The position numbers were made by a program, and so were the translations under genes. 64,000 nucleotides of DNA from Streptomyces filipinensis (GTDB lineage: Bacteria > Actinomycetota > Actinomycetes > Streptomycetales > Streptomycetaceae): NCBI RefSeq assembly GCF_014649495.1, contig NZ_BMTD01000010.1:287595-351594 (forward strand), read 5' to 3'. Below the pieces are notes generated by a model that was not told where the DNA came from, ran no database searches, and saw nothing but the letters and a program-made list of their open reading frames with translations. Below, in pieces: positions 16,729 through 25,501 of the stretch; within the stretch, counting starts at the first letter, position 1; each line of letters starts with the position of its first letter.

Positions 16729-17697
16729 TCACAGCAGTCCGAACCGCTCCGCCCAGCCGGTGAGCTCGCGCGGTGTCGTATTGCCCCCGCACACCACGAG
16801 GCCGATCCGGGCGCCGTCGCCGACCCGTGCCGCCACCTCGCGGGCCGCCGGCAGCAGACAGCCCGCGGCCGGCTCGGCCCACACCTTGCCGTGGTCGGCC
16901 AGGTCCAGCGAGCCCTGCACGGCCTCCCGGTCGGGGACCACCAGCACCTCCTCGACCAGCGCGGACACATGGTCGTACGTCAGCTGCGACACCGCGGGCG
17001 CGCTGAGTGTGGTGACCAGGGACGACAGGGGCACCGGCACCGGTCCGCCCGCCTTCAGCGCCGCGGACATGGCCTGCGCGCCCTCGGTCTCCACGCCCCA
17101 CACCCGCACCCGGGGGCGTCGGGCGGCGAGCGCGGCCGCGATCCCGGCGATCAGCCCGCCGCCGCCGATGCTGACCACGACGTCCGTCGGTTCGTCGGCG
17201 TCCGCGACGTCTTCGGCCAGTTCCAGCCCGACCGTGCCCTGTCCGGCGATCACCACCGGGTCGTCGAACGGGTGGACCAGGGTCAGCCCCTCGTCCCGCA
17301 GCCGCGTCACCAGCTCGAAGGCGCTGTCCATGCCGTCGGTCAGCCGTACCGACGCCCCGGCCTCCCGCACGATCTCGACGGAACGCGCAGGCGCGGTACG
17401 GGGCATCACCACGGTCGCCTTCACATCGAGGGCGGCGGCCATCACCGCGAGGGCGATCCCGTGGTTGCCCCCGCTGACCGCGACCACGCCCGCCGCCCGT
17501 TCGGCCTCGCTCAGCGACAGCAGCTTCGCCGTCGCCCCGCGCGCCTTGAACGAGCCGGTGCGCTGGAGCAGTTCGAGCTTGGCCGTGACCGGGACGCCGA
17601 GCAGCGCGGTCAGACCCGGGCTCGCGACGGTCGGCGTCCGTACGACATGCCCGGCGATCCGCTCCGCAGCGGCTTCGATCTCCGTGATGCCGATCAA
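16729..17697 (-). CDS. PLP-dependent threonine/serine dehydratase-like enzyme
   Basis: 322-residue fold-type II PLP enzyme. The PLP lysine is Lys51 in TGSFKARGA; the phosphate loop is GGGGLIAGIAAAL and the substrate loop SGGNHGIALAV. Full length for a catabolic threonine dehydratase without an ACT domain, so no isoleucine feedback is expected. It would deaminate Thr or Ser to a 2-oxoacid. TTG at 17697 is taken as the start because GGAG lies 5 bp upstream and no ATG or GTG is better placed. It follows the polyprenyl synthetase gene after about 100 bp. Racemase or related activities cannot be excluded. Confidence 0.83.
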   Translation of the reverse strand: MIGITEIEAAAERIAGHVVRTPTVASPGLTALLGVPVTAKLELLQRTGSFKARGATAKLLSLSEAERAAGVVAVSGGNHGIALAVMAAALDVKATVVMPRTAPARSVEIVREAGASVRLTDGMDSAFELVTRLRDEGLTLVHPFDDPVVIAGQGTVGLELAEDVADADEPTDVVVSIGGGGLIAGIAAALAARRPRVRVWGVETEGAQAMSAALKAGGPVPVPLSSLVTTLSAPAVSQLTYDHVSALVEEVLVVPDREAVQGSLDLADHGKVWAEPAAGCLLPAAREVAARVGDGARIGLVVCGGNTTPRELTGWAERFGLL

Positions 17698-17800
17698 GGT
17701 GCTCCACCCTTCCGGCGCGGGGGTGTGGACCGCGCCCCCCGCACCCTGACCCGCCGGGACCGTGGAGGTCAACACGGTTTCACCCCGGGCGCGCGGACGG

Positions 17801-18820
17801 TCACAGCTCGCGGTGGACCAGGTGGTCCAGCAGCCGGAACAGGTCCCCGGCGGCTTCGGCGGCCAGCGGCGCCCCCGTGAGCAGCGCCCGGGCGGCGGCC
17901 GTGTGCGACCGGGCCTCGGACAGTGCCGCCGTACGGCCGCCCGCCGCCTCGATCTGCGCGGCGGCCTCCTCGGCCCGCTCCGGCGCGCCGAGCAGCCCGG
18001 GAAGCCCGCGGGCCGCCGGGGAGCCGAGCGCGGCCAGCACCGGATAGGTCTTCTTGCGCTCCCGGAGGTCGCCGCCCACGGGCTTGCCCGTGACGGCCGG
18101 GTCGCCCCAGATCCCGAGCACGTCGTCGACCAGCTGGAAGGCGACGCCGAGATGCCGTCCGGCACGGTCCAGCGCGCCCACCGTGGCCTCGGGCGCCCCG
18201 CCGAGCGCCGCCCCCAGCGCGGCCGCGCAGCCCAGCAGCGCACCGGTCTTGCCCTCCGCCATCGCCCGGTACTCCTCGGGCGTCACGCGCTCCGGGCCGG
18301 TGCAGGGGCGGGTGGCGAACAGAAGGTCGTCGGCCTGCCCGCGCACCAGGTCGGCGAGGGCCGCGGAGAGCAGCCGCACGGCGCCGGCGCCCCGCGGTGC
18401 GACGGAGAGGGTCTCCACCGCCAGCGCGAACAGGGCGTCCCCGGCGAGCACCGCGGGACCGGTGCCGTAGGCCTTCCACACGGCGGGGCGGCGGCGCCGG
18501 GTCGCGTCGCCGTCCATGATGTCGTCGTGCAGCAGCGAGAAGCCGTGCACCAGCTCCACCGCGACCGCGGCCGGGATGCCGGCCCGCCCGTCGGCGCCCG
18601 CCGCCTCGGCGCCGAGCACCGCCAGCGCCTGCCGCACGCCCTTGCCACCCGGCGCGGCGGCGGGGGCCCCGCCGACCTCGCACCAGCCGAAGGAGTACGC
18701 CGCCATCTCGGCGACCCAGGGATGCAGCCGCCCCACCGCATCCCGCAGCGCAGGCCGCACCAGGTCCCGGCAGCGGGCGAGGACTTCAGGAGCGGACGGC
18801 GGAGCCTGTACGGCGCTCAC
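17801..18820 (-). CDS. polyprenyl synthetase family protein (isoprenyl diphosphate synthase)
   Basis: 339-residue trans-isoprenyl diphosphate synthase. The first Asp-rich motif is LLHDDIMDGDATRRRRP with Asp99, Asp100 and Asp103. The second is QLVDDVLGIWGD with Asp232 and Asp233. These bind magnesium and the allylic diphosphate. Chain length, probably C15 to C20 or longer, cannot be read safely. The GTG start at 18820 overlaps the stop of the TPR gene (GTGA), implying translational coupling. No terpene cyclase is adjacent. The encapsulin-linked cyclase lies about 17 kb away and uses a methylated C10 substrate, so a link is not supported. Confidence 0.9.
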   Translation of the reverse strand: MSAVQAPPSAPEVLARCRDLVRPALRDAVGRLHPWVAEMAAYSFGWCEVGGAPAAAPGGKGVRQALAVLGAEAAGADGRAGIPAAVAVELVHGFSLLHDDIMDGDATRRRRPAVWKAYGTGPAVLAGDALFALAVETLSVAPRGAGAVRLLSAALADLVRGQADDLLFATRPCTGPERVTPEEYRAMAEGKTGALLGCAAALGAALGGAPEATVGALDRAGRHLGVAFQLVDDVLGIWGDPAVTGKPVGGDLRERKKTYPVLAALGSPAARGLPGLLGAPERAEEAAAQIEAAGGRTAALSEARSHTAAARALLTGAPLAAEAAGDLFRLLDHLVHREL

Positions 18821-19857
18821 CTGGCGACCTCCGCGCCGAGGCCGAACTCCTCCTGGGCCCGGGCCACCATCTCCCGGGCGTGCTTCAGCCCGCTGCGCTC
18901 CAGCGTCCGGGCGAGGTCGGCGAGTTCGGCCGCCGTCTCGGCGCGGTCACGGCCCAGCTGCGCCAGCGACTTGGCCAGTCCCAGCCGGGCCAGCGCCTCG
19001 CCCCGCGGCTCGCTCATCGCCCGGAACTCCTCCAGCGCCAGCTCGTACAGCTCCCGCGCCTCGGTGAAACGTTCCGCCCGGTACAGGACGTTGCCGCGCA
19101 TCTTGTGGTTGTAGGCGAGGGCGCTGGACAGGTTCATCGCCCGGCAGCCCGCCTCCGCACGGGACAGCAGCTCCAGCGCCCCTTCGGTGTCCTTGTCGCG
19201 CACGGAGAGGATGTCCGCGAGTCCGCGCAGTGCCCAGGCGTGCCCGCGCCGGTCCTCCGCCCGCTCGGCTATCTCCGCCGCCTCCTCGAACAGCGCGTAG
19301 GCGCGGTCGTGGTCGCCGGTGTTGCGGTGCATCTGCGCGATGCCCTCCAGCGCCCACACCGTGTGCCGGGCCTCGCCGCGCCGGCGTGCCTCGGCCAGCA
19401 GCTGCTCGTGCAGCCGGCCGACCGCCGCGTAGTCGCCCTGGATCCGGCCGGTCTCGGCGAGGCCGGCCAGTGAGTAGCCCCGGCAGACGATGTCGCCGCC
19501 GCGCTCCCCGAGTTCCGCCGCGAGCCCGAGCAGCCGCCAGGCCAGCGGGAAGGCGCCGCGCTGCCGGGCGAGGGTGCCGCCGCTCCACAGCGCCCAGGCC
19601 ATCGCGGCGGTGTCCCCGGCTTCCCGGGCGGCGCGGTAACTCGCCTTCCAGGCGCGGTCCGCGTCCTGCACGTGACCGAGCCGCCGGTGCGCCTCGGCGA
19701 CGGCCAGTCCGCAGCGGGCCGCCTCGGCGGGCCGCCCGGACCGTTCGGCCTCGCGCAGCTTCTCGGTGCCCTCCGCCAGCACGTCGACCAGCGAGGAGTT
19801 CACGGACAGGGTGGTCAGTGCGCCCTGGTACTCCGGGGCGAAAGCCTTGCCGTACAT
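18817..19857 (-). CDS. tetratricopeptide-repeat protein
   Basis: 346 residues built almost wholly of TPR helices (for example WALEGIAQMHRNTGDHDRAYALFEEAAEIAE and GHAWALRGLADI), about eight repeats in all. No helix-turn-helix and no NB-ARC domain, so it is not a full regulator of the AfsR type; a scaffold or protein-binding role is likely. ATG at 19857 is chosen for AAGG 6 bp upstream; an ATG six codons earlier lies in the operator-like palindrome region. Its last codon overlaps the start of the polyprenyl synthetase gene, so both are made together, suggesting that the TPR protein assists or regulates that enzyme. Confidence 0.83.
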   Translation of the reverse strand: MYGKAFAPEYQGALTTLSVNSSLVDVLAEGTEKLREAERSGRPAEAARCGLAVAEAHRRLGHVQDADRAWKASYRAAREAGDTAAMAWALWSGGTLARQRGAFPLAWRLLGLAAELGERGGDIVCRGYSLAGLAETGRIQGDYAAVGRLHEQLLAEARRRGEARHTVWALEGIAQMHRNTGDHDRAYALFEEAAEIAERAEDRRGHAWALRGLADILSVRDKDTEGALELLSRAEAGCRAMNLSSALAYNHKMRGNVLYRAERFTEARELYELALEEFRAMSEPRGEALARLGLAKSLAQLGRDRAETAAELADLARTLERSGLKHAREMVARAQEEFGLGAEVAR

Positions 19858-19868
19858 GCGTACCTTTC

Positions 19869-19898
19869 TATACACGCCGTGTATACATCGCGTGCATA
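19869..19898 (-). promoter_or_regulatory. tandem AT-rich palindromes in front of the TPR/polyprenyl synthetase operon
   Basis: TATACACGCCGTGTATA (19869-19885) has perfect 8-bp arms around one base. A second, imperfect copy TATACATCGCGTGCATA (19882-19898) overlaps it by 4 bp, centres 13 bp apart. AT-rich palindromes are conspicuous in this GC-rich DNA and lie just upstream of the ribosome site. They look like an operator for a dimeric repressor of GntR or similar type; the regulator is not encoded next door. Confidence 0.6.
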
Positions 19899-20000
19899 GG
19901 TATCTCGGAATATGCCCCGGCCGGAAGACCGGGGCGTGTCGGTCTGTTGTCGATCAAGACGCAGGCACGTCGACGGGGGTTGCCCCTGGGGTACGGGTCA

Positions 20001-20037
20001 CCCTGTGAAGGTTCCACCGGGTGCCCTGTGAAGGTTC
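20001..20037 (-). repeat. direct repeat of CCCTGTGAAGGTTC downstream of the AIM24 gene
   Basis: The 14-mer occurs at 20001-20014 and 20024-20037, period 23 bp, the second copy ending in the AIM24 stop codon. Read on the minus strand each copy contains GAACCTTC, which also occurs directly before the TerD-CAP start (22141-22148). The region 19899-20000 holds nothing else recognisable. Confidence 0.5.
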
Positions 20038-20722
20038 AGTGTTGCTGTGCCTTCTGCGGAGTCAGTTCGCTCGGGCGCACCACGACGAAGCCCTCGCCCT
20101 GGAGCATCAGCTGCACGGCCTCGCCGGAACCGCCGCGCAGCATGGAGCCGATGGACTGGGAGCGGTGCAGCGAGGTCTGCAGGTGCGCCGTCCAGCCGAC
20201 CACCGCGTCCGTGTCGACGTACACCGGGAACTGCGCGGAGACCGGTATGACCAGCGGATTGCCCTCGCAGACCAGGCCGAGCCGGCCCTGCCCGGTGAAC
20301 ACGCTGTTGAACAGGCCGCCGCCGGCGATGCCCGAGCCCTTGACCGTCTTGATCTCGTACGACAACGAGGCGTCGAAACACAGCACGTTGCGGCCGTTGA
20401 CCGTGAACTGGTCGCCGGCCTCGACCTCGACGATGAAACAGTTCTGCGCCTCGTGCGCGAACCACGCCTCGCCCTGCCCGCGCACCGCCATGAGGGGCAG
20501 GCCCTCGCCGGTGACCGCGCGCTTGAGCATGCCGCCGACGCCCTGTCCCTTGCGCTCGAACTTCAGGTCCCCCCGATACGCGACCATCGCGCCCTGGCGG
20601 GCGTACATCTCGCCGTTCACGGCGTACTTGACGCACTTGGCGTTCTCGACGGACATGCCGGGCTCGACGGCCGGCTGCACCATGTGCTCACTGGAAAAGA
20701 GATCACCCTTCATGGGGGGCAT
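20036..20722 (-). CDS. AIM24 family protein
   Basis: 228-residue beta-rich protein of the AIM24 family, named after a yeast mitochondrial protein and common in actinobacteria; biochemical role unknown. Family-like features are GDQFTVNGRNVLCFDASLSYEI, the glycine-rich GSGIAGGGLFNSVFTGQGRLGLVCEGNP and the C-terminal GSGEAVQLMLQGEGFVVVRPSE. No signal peptide or membrane helix. ATG at 20722 (MPPMKGDLF) is preceded by the leader TGGAACCCTCCGGGAC, very like the leader of the TerD-CAP gene 47 bp upstream, so the two are probably co-regulated. An ATG three codons later is the alternative start. Confidence 0.83.
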   Translation of the reverse strand: MPPMKGDLFSSEHMVQPAVEPGMSVENAKCVKYAVNGEMYARQGAMVAYRGDLKFERKGQGVGGMLKRAVTGEGLPLMAVRGQGEAWFAHEAQNCFIVEVEAGDQFTVNGRNVLCFDASLSYEIKTVKGSGIAGGGLFNSVFTGQGRLGLVCEGNPLVIPVSAQFPVYVDTDAVVGWTAHLQTSLHRSQSIGSMLRGGSGEAVQLMLQGEGFVVVRPSELTPQKAQQH

Positions 20723-20769
20723 GGTGTCCCGGAGGGTTCCATTCCGCCAAGATCGCGGAACGTGACCGG

Positions 20770-22134
20770 TCAGCCACCGAAGAGCTGGGCCCAGTAGGTG
20801 CCCGCCCGGCCGCCGCCCGCGAAGCCCACGCCCAGGTGGCCGAAGTCCCGCTTGAGGATGTTGGCGCGGTGACCGGGGCTGTTCATCCAGCCGTCCACGA
20901 CCTCGGCGGGGGAGCGCTGGCCGCAGGCGATGTTCTCGCCGATCGTGCGCCTGGAGGCTCCGGCGGCGCGGGCCCGGTCCCAGGGCTGGGAGCCGTCGGG
21001 GCAGACGTGGGCGTAGAAGTCGCGGGCCACCATGTCCGCGCAGTGCGCCTGGGCGGCGGCCGTGAGCAGCGGGTCGACCGCCAGTGGGCGCAGGCCGGCC
21101 CGGCCGCGCTCGGCGTTGGTGAGCGCGAGGACCTCGGCGCCCGTGCGCGACAGCGCGTCCGGGGTCAGGGGAGCGGCCCAGAGCGCGGTCCAGTACCGGT
21201 CGCCGCCGTCGGCGTGGGCCAGGGCGGCGTGCCGGAAGGCCGGGTCGAGCAGGGTGCGCCGGGGTCCCGGTGACCGCAGGCAGTAGTCCACGAACCGGGC
21301 CGGGGTGCGCGGACCGGAGACGAGGTGTTCGCCGACGGTGACGTACGCGTATCCGGCGCCGGTGATGCGCTGGTGCACCGAGACACCGTCCGGCCCCTCG
21401 CCGCCGAGCCGTCCGGCGTCCGCCATGGCCCGGGCGTGGGACCGCGCGGCGGCACCGAGGCGCGGGTCGAGGGTGACGGCCGGGCGACCGGCCTGCGCGC
21501 GGGAGTTGACCAGACGGAGAAAGTCGTCCGGGACGCCTTCGCCGAGGTGCGGCGCGCGGACTTCGGTCACCGTGGGCCGTGCCGCGTGGCCGCGCGCGCC
21601 CGGCGCGGCGGTGGCCGGCGCTGCGCCGTCGTCCGTGACCTGCACCCCGAAGTCCCGCGCGAGTCCGGCCAGCCCGTCCGCGTACCCCTGCCCGATCGCC
21701 CGCACCTTCCAGCCGGTGCCTGGGCGCACATACAGCTCGGCGAGCAGCAGCACGGTCTCCGGGCCGGGACGCGGCGGTGCGAACCGGGCCACCGAACGCC
21801 CGGATCCGTCGGTGACGTCGAGCCGGGGAGCGGGCAGCCGCCCGAGCGGCGTACCCGGCTCGGCCGCGCTCAGCACGACCGTGACCCGGCACGCACCGCC
21901 GCGCAGCCGGGCCGGCTCGACGGTCAGGGTGTCACCGAGCAGCCGGACACCCGGCGCCTGAGGCTGGTTGTAGAACACGAAGTCGGCGTCGGACGCGACT
22001 CTGCCGTCCGCCCCGGTGACCAGAGCGGACACATCGAAGCCGCCCGCCACCCGCATCCGCACCACGCCGAGGGGCAGCGCCAGATTGCCCCCGGGTACCA
22101 GCTCGCTCGTCACACACGGGTCAACGCCCGGCAC
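20770..22134 (-). CDS. TerD-domain protein fused to two CAP (SCP/PR-1) domains
   Basis: 454 residues. Residues about 1-165 form a TerD-like domain (LVPGGNLALPLGVVRMRV and ETVLLLAELYVRPGTGWKVRAIGQGY), as in tellurium-resistance and calcium-binding stress proteins. Two CAP domains follow: a divergent one (about 195-320; RLVNSRAQAGRPAVTLDPRL, VGEHLVSGPRTP) and a canonical one (about 330-454) with FYAHVCPDG, GENIACGQ and WMNSPGHRANIL, which carry the usual His, Glu and His. CAP domains are nearly always exported, yet no signal peptide is visible and TerD proteins are cytoplasmic, so location is a puzzle. GTG at 22134 is the first start; its leader TGGAACCTTCCGGCAC resembles that of the AIM24 gene. 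Confidence 0.85.
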   Translation of the reverse strand: MPGVDPCVTSELVPGGNLALPLGVVRMRVAGGFDVSALVTGADGRVASDADFVFYNQPQAPGVRLLGDTLTVEPARLRGGACRVTVVLSAAEPGTPLGRLPAPRLDVTDGSGRSVARFAPPRPGPETVLLLAELYVRPGTGWKVRAIGQGYADGLAGLARDFGVQVTDDGAAPATAAPGARGHAARPTVTEVRAPHLGEGVPDDFLRLVNSRAQAGRPAVTLDPRLGAAARSHARAMADAGRLGGEGPDGVSVHQRITGAGYAYVTVGEHLVSGPRTPARFVDYCLRSPGPRRTLLDPAFRHAALAHADGGDRYWTALWAAPLTPDALSRTGAEVLALTNAERGRAGLRPLAVDPLLTAAAQAHCADMVARDFYAHVCPDGSQPWDRARAAGASRRTIGENIACGQRSPAEVVDGWMNSPGHRANILKRDFGHLGVGFAGGGRAGTYWAQLFGG

Positions 22135-22161
22135 GTGCCGGAAGGTTCCACGGGCGCCCTT

Positions 22162-23328
22162 CTACCCCTTGCCCGCCCAGTTCCCGCAGAACCCCGCCTC
22201 CAGGGCCCCCGCCAACGCGTCCGACACCTTCTTGTTGTTGGACGTGCTGGCGACAGCCGTGAGCCGTTGCGCACCGTCCTTCGTGGCGAAGGCGTACGTG
22301 GAGTACCCCTGCACCACCCCGGTGTGCCCGTACACGGACACCCCGCACGACAGGTGGCGCCGCCGCAGCCCGAGCCCGTACGCCGTCGTGCCGTCGACCG
22401 GCGTGAACCGCTCCATCTCGGCGAGCCGCGCGGCGGACAGCAGCCTGCCGCCGAGCAGCGCGCCGTAGAAGGTGTCGAGATCCCGCGCGCTGGAGATGAT
22501 CGCCCCCGCGCTCTGCGCCCACGACACCGTCTGGTCGGTGGCGTCGACCAACGGCTCACCGCTCTGGTCCGGTGTGAGGTACCCACGGACGTACCGGCCC
22601 GGAATGACCGTCGAGGGATGGACGTAGAACGTGTCCCGCAGCTTCAGCGGCCTGAAGACGCGGTTCTCGTACTCGGTCCGCACGTCGTGCCCGGTGAGCT
22701 TCTCGATGAGCATCCCCGCCACCACGAAATTGGTGTTGGAGTAGGAGTACGCGGTGCCGGGCTCGTGGGTGAGGGGCTTTTGCAGGGAGAGGCCGACCAG
22801 CTGACGGTAGGTGAAGACCTTGTTCCGCACCGCCTCGAAGCCGGACACGCTGTCGGCGAACAGGTCGTTGGTGTAGTCGTAGAGGCCGCTGCGGTGGCTC
22901 AGCACGTCGCGGACCGTGATCCGGTCGTCCGGCAGCAGCCCGGGCAGGTACCGGTTGACCGGGGCGTCGAGCGCCAGCCGGTCTTCGTCGACGAGCTGCA
23001 GCAGGACGACGGCCGAGAAGGTCTTGGTGACGCTGCCGACGCGGAACCGGTCGTCCGCGGTGAGGGCCCGCCGGGTGGTCCGGTCGGCGACTCCGCGCGC
23101 CGCCGTGTACGTCCGGCCGTGGTCGTCCATGCGGGCCAGCGCGCCCGGCGCGCCCTGGTCCACCGCGGAGCGCAGTGCCGCGTCGAGGCCCACGGTGTCG
23201 GGAGCCGGGAGCGACGCCGCTGGCCCCGGCGCGTCCGACCGGGCGGTCGCGGCCCGCGCCGGGACCGCCAGGAGCGACAGCGCGACCGCCCCGAGGACCA
23301 CACCCCGTGCCACCGTTGCTGAGACCAT
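22162..23328 (-). CDS. secreted serine hydrolase (beta-lactamase/D-alanyl-D-alanine carboxypeptidase family)
   Basis: 388 residues with a Sec signal peptide (VVLGAVALSLLAVPARA, cleavage near 26). Active-site motifs of class C beta-lactamase and DD-peptidase type are complete: Ser99-Val-Thr-Lys102, Tyr196-Ser-Asn198, and HTG in VYGHTGVVQGYST near residue 330. It probably acts on peptidoglycan peptides or ester/amide substrates outside the cell. The ATG at 23328 has AGAGAG upstream. Ends 28 bp before the TerD-CAP start, so readthrough is possible, but the functions do not clearly relate. Confidence 0.9.
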   Translation of the reverse strand: MVSATVARGVVLGAVALSLLAVPARAATARSDAPGPAASLPAPDTVGLDAALRSAVDQGAPGALARMDDHGRTYTAARGVADRTTRRALTADDRFRVGSVTKTFSAVVLLQLVDEDRLALDAPVNRYLPGLLPDDRITVRDVLSHRSGLYDYTNDLFADSVSGFEAVRNKVFTYRQLVGLSLQKPLTHEPGTAYSYSNTNFVVAGMLIEKLTGHDVRTEYENRVFRPLKLRDTFYVHPSTVIPGRYVRGYLTPDQSGEPLVDATDQTVSWAQSAGAIISSARDLDTFYGALLGGRLLSAARLAEMERFTPVDGTTAYGLGLRRRHLSCGVSVYGHTGVVQGYSTYAFATKDGAQRLTAVASTSNNKKVSDALAGALEAGFCGNWAGKG

Positions 23329-23648
23329 TCCGGGACTCTCTTTCAGCGATGCGCATCCATACGGTCCTTGATGCGACTTCGGTCACATTCCGGCCCTGGA
23401 ACCTAGGGGATGGAGACGACGTCTCCACAGCCGACACACAGTTGGTCAGCTCCTGATCACTCTGTGGCGCGCATTTGTAAAGGATTGCCCTAGAAGGTCG
23501 CGAAATCGATCATTCCACCTTTACGTGCACATGACTGATCCGCAAGGGTGGCGGTACGGGGCCCGACCAGCCCCCGTGACGCCCAATCGCGTCACGCCGC
23601 AAGGCGGTTGGTGATCCCGGCTGCCTTCGAACGAAGGAACCCTGATCA
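23329..23648. other. intergenic region between divergent serine hydrolase and M4 protease genes
   Basis: 320 bp, less GC-rich than its surroundings around 23455-23535, consistent with two divergent promoters. GTGACGC and GCGTCAC (23576-23595, 6-base loop) form a perfect hairpin in the protease leader about 55 bp before its start. No coding signal. Confidence 0.5.
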
Positions 23649-25430
23649 GTGCGTAGACCGCACATACGCGGCGTCGCCGTCGCCATCGCGGTGACCACCG
23701 CCGCCACGGGCCTGGCCGGTACGGCCTTCGCGGGTCCCTCCACGGGTGCGGAGCGGTCCACGGCCGCCGCCACCACGAACGCCACCGCGGTGGTGGAGGC
23801 GGCGCGCACCGCGGCCTTCGCCCACGCCTCGGCCACCGGCGTCTCCCAGGGCGATGACCTGCACGCCCAGGACGTCATGCTCGACCCCGAGGGCGCCCGG
23901 CACGTCCGGTTCGTCCGCACGCACGACGGCATGCCCGTGCTCGGCGGTGACCTCATCGTCCACCTCGACCACAAGCTGGCCTTCGCCGGGGTGACCCGCG
24001 CGGCCGGACACGCCGTCAAGCCGGCCACCACGCAGGCCAAGCTGACCGCGGACCAGGCCGCCGCCAAGGCCGCCCAGGCCGCCAAGGGCGACGCGGGCAC
24101 CGCCCAGCTCGTCGTCGACGCGCGCGACGGCGCCTCCGCGCTCGCCTACCAGGTGACCGTGACCGACGAGGGCGGCTCCAACACCGTCGTCGTCGACGCC
24201 GTCACCGGCAAGGTGCGCAGCAACACGCCCGACAGCGACGAGTTCCTGTCGCCGAAGCTGCTCGACAGCCTGCGCAAGCACGGCGAGACGATCGACCCGG
24301 CCACGGGCAGCGGCTCCGCCGGCGCGGCCGGCCTGCTCGGCTCCGGCGCCTCCGGTGCCACGCGCTACCCGTCGAGCGCCCAGGGCACCGGCAAGACCCT
24401 CTTCGTGGGCAGCGTCGGCCTGACCACCACGGCGACCTCGCGCGGCCACTACCAGCTCAAGGACCCGAGCCGGTACGGCACCGAGACGCGCGACGCCAAG
24501 GGCTCGTACACCGAGAAGTTCAGCTCGGGCACGAAGTTCACCAGCACGACCAACGTGTGGGGCAACGGCACGACCGCCAACCGTGCCAGCGCCGCCGCGG
24601 ACGCCCAGTACGGCATCACCAAGACGCTGGACTTCTACAAGAGCACCTTCGGGCGCAAGGGCATAGCCAACAACAGCAAGGCCGCCCAGGGCATGGTCCA
24701 CTGGGGCAAGAAGGTCGCCAACGCCTTCTGGGACCCGACCTGCAACTGCATGCTCTACGGCGACGGCGACGGCCAGATGTTCAAGAAGCCGCTCGTCGTC
24801 CTGGACGTCACCGGTCACGAGCTGACCCACGGCGTGGTGGACGCCACCGCCAAGCTGGAGCCGACCCACGTCGACCGGGACGGCAACCAGTTCGGTGAGC
24901 CCGGCGCGCTGAACGAGTCCCTCGCGGACATCTTCGGCTCCAACGTCGAGTTCTACGCCAAGAACGCCAAGGACACGCCGGACTACCTGATCGGCGAGAA
25001 GCTGGGCCTCGCCCAGAAGTTCCTGCGCCGCCTCGACCACCCGTCGCTGGACAAGCTCGAGGGCACGATCGACTACTGGTCGCCGTCCGTGTACGGCGCC
25101 GAGGTGCACGCCGGTTCCGGTGTCTCCTCGCACGCGTACTACCTCCTCGCGGAGGGCAGCGGCAAGAAGACGATCAACGGCGTCAACTACGACTCGCCCA
25201 CCTACGACCACTCCACGGTCAAGGGCATCGGCCGCACCAAGGCCACCGCCATCTTCTACCGGGCGCTCACCCGCTACATGGTCTCCACGACCGACTTCCA
25301 CGACGCGCGCATCGCGACGCTGAAGGCGGCCAAGGACCTGTACGGCGCGAACAGCACCGAGTACAAGACGGTGGACAAGGCGTGGGCCGCGGTCAACGTC
25401 ACCGCCGCCAACACGCCGGCCGCCCACTGA
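23649..25430 (+). CDS. secreted M4 (thermolysin-like) metalloprotease
   Basis: 593-residue zymogen. A signal peptide (about 1-26, ending GTAFA) is followed by a propeptide with FTP and PepSY-like segments (to about 215) and the catalytic domain. Zinc site: His390-Glu391 and His394 in HELTH, then Glu423 in GALNESLADIFGS. A catalytic His is likely in the VHAGSGVSSHAYYLLAEG segment. The protease processes itself outside the cell and degrades proteins. The GTG start at 23649 has AAGGAA upstream, and a strong hairpin follows the stop. No C-terminal P domain, so it is the short form. Confidence 0.94.
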   Translation: MRRPHIRGVAVAIAVTTAATGLAGTAFAGPSTGAERSTAAATTNATAVVEAARTAAFAHASATGVSQGDDLHAQDVMLDPEGARHVRFVRTHDGMPVLGGDLIVHLDHKLAFAGVTRAAGHAVKPATTQAKLTADQAAAKAAQAAKGDAGTAQLVVDARDGASALAYQVTVTDEGGSNTVVVDAVTGKVRSNTPDSDEFLSPKLLDSLRKHGETIDPATGSGSAGAAGLLGSGASGATRYPSSAQGTGKTLFVGSVGLTTTATSRGHYQLKDPSRYGTETRDAKGSYTEKFSSGTKFTSTTNVWGNGTTANRASAAADAQYGITKTLDFYKSTFGRKGIANNSKAAQGMVHWGKKVANAFWDPTCNCMLYGDGDGQMFKKPLVVLDVTGHELTHGVVDATAKLEPTHVDRDGNQFGEPGALNESLADIFGSNVEFYAKNAKDTPDYLIGEKLGLAQKFLRRLDHPSLDKLEGTIDYWSPSVYGAEVHAGSGVSSHAYYLLAEGSGKKTINGVNYDSPTYDHSTVKGIGRTKATAIFYRALTRYMVSTTDFHDARIATLKAAKDLYGANSTEYKTVDKAWAAVNVTAANTPAAH

Positions 25431-25447
25431 CGGACGGCCGTACCACC

Positions 25448-25474
25448 GGATGCCCCGCCCCGCGCGGGGCATCC
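25448..25474 (+). terminator. terminator hairpin after the M4 protease gene
   Basis: GGATGCCCCGC and GCGGGGCATCC make a perfect 11-bp stem with a 5-base loop, 17 bp after the stop. No U-tract, as is usual in Streptomyces. Confidence 0.8.
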
Positions 25475-25501
25475 GCATGTCCGGGCCCGCATGTCCGGGC
25501 C
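25474..25501 (+). repeat. tandem 14-bp direct repeat
   Basis: CGCATGTCCGGGCC occurs twice head to tail directly after the protease terminator. Probably a small replication-slippage duplication. Confidence 0.7.
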
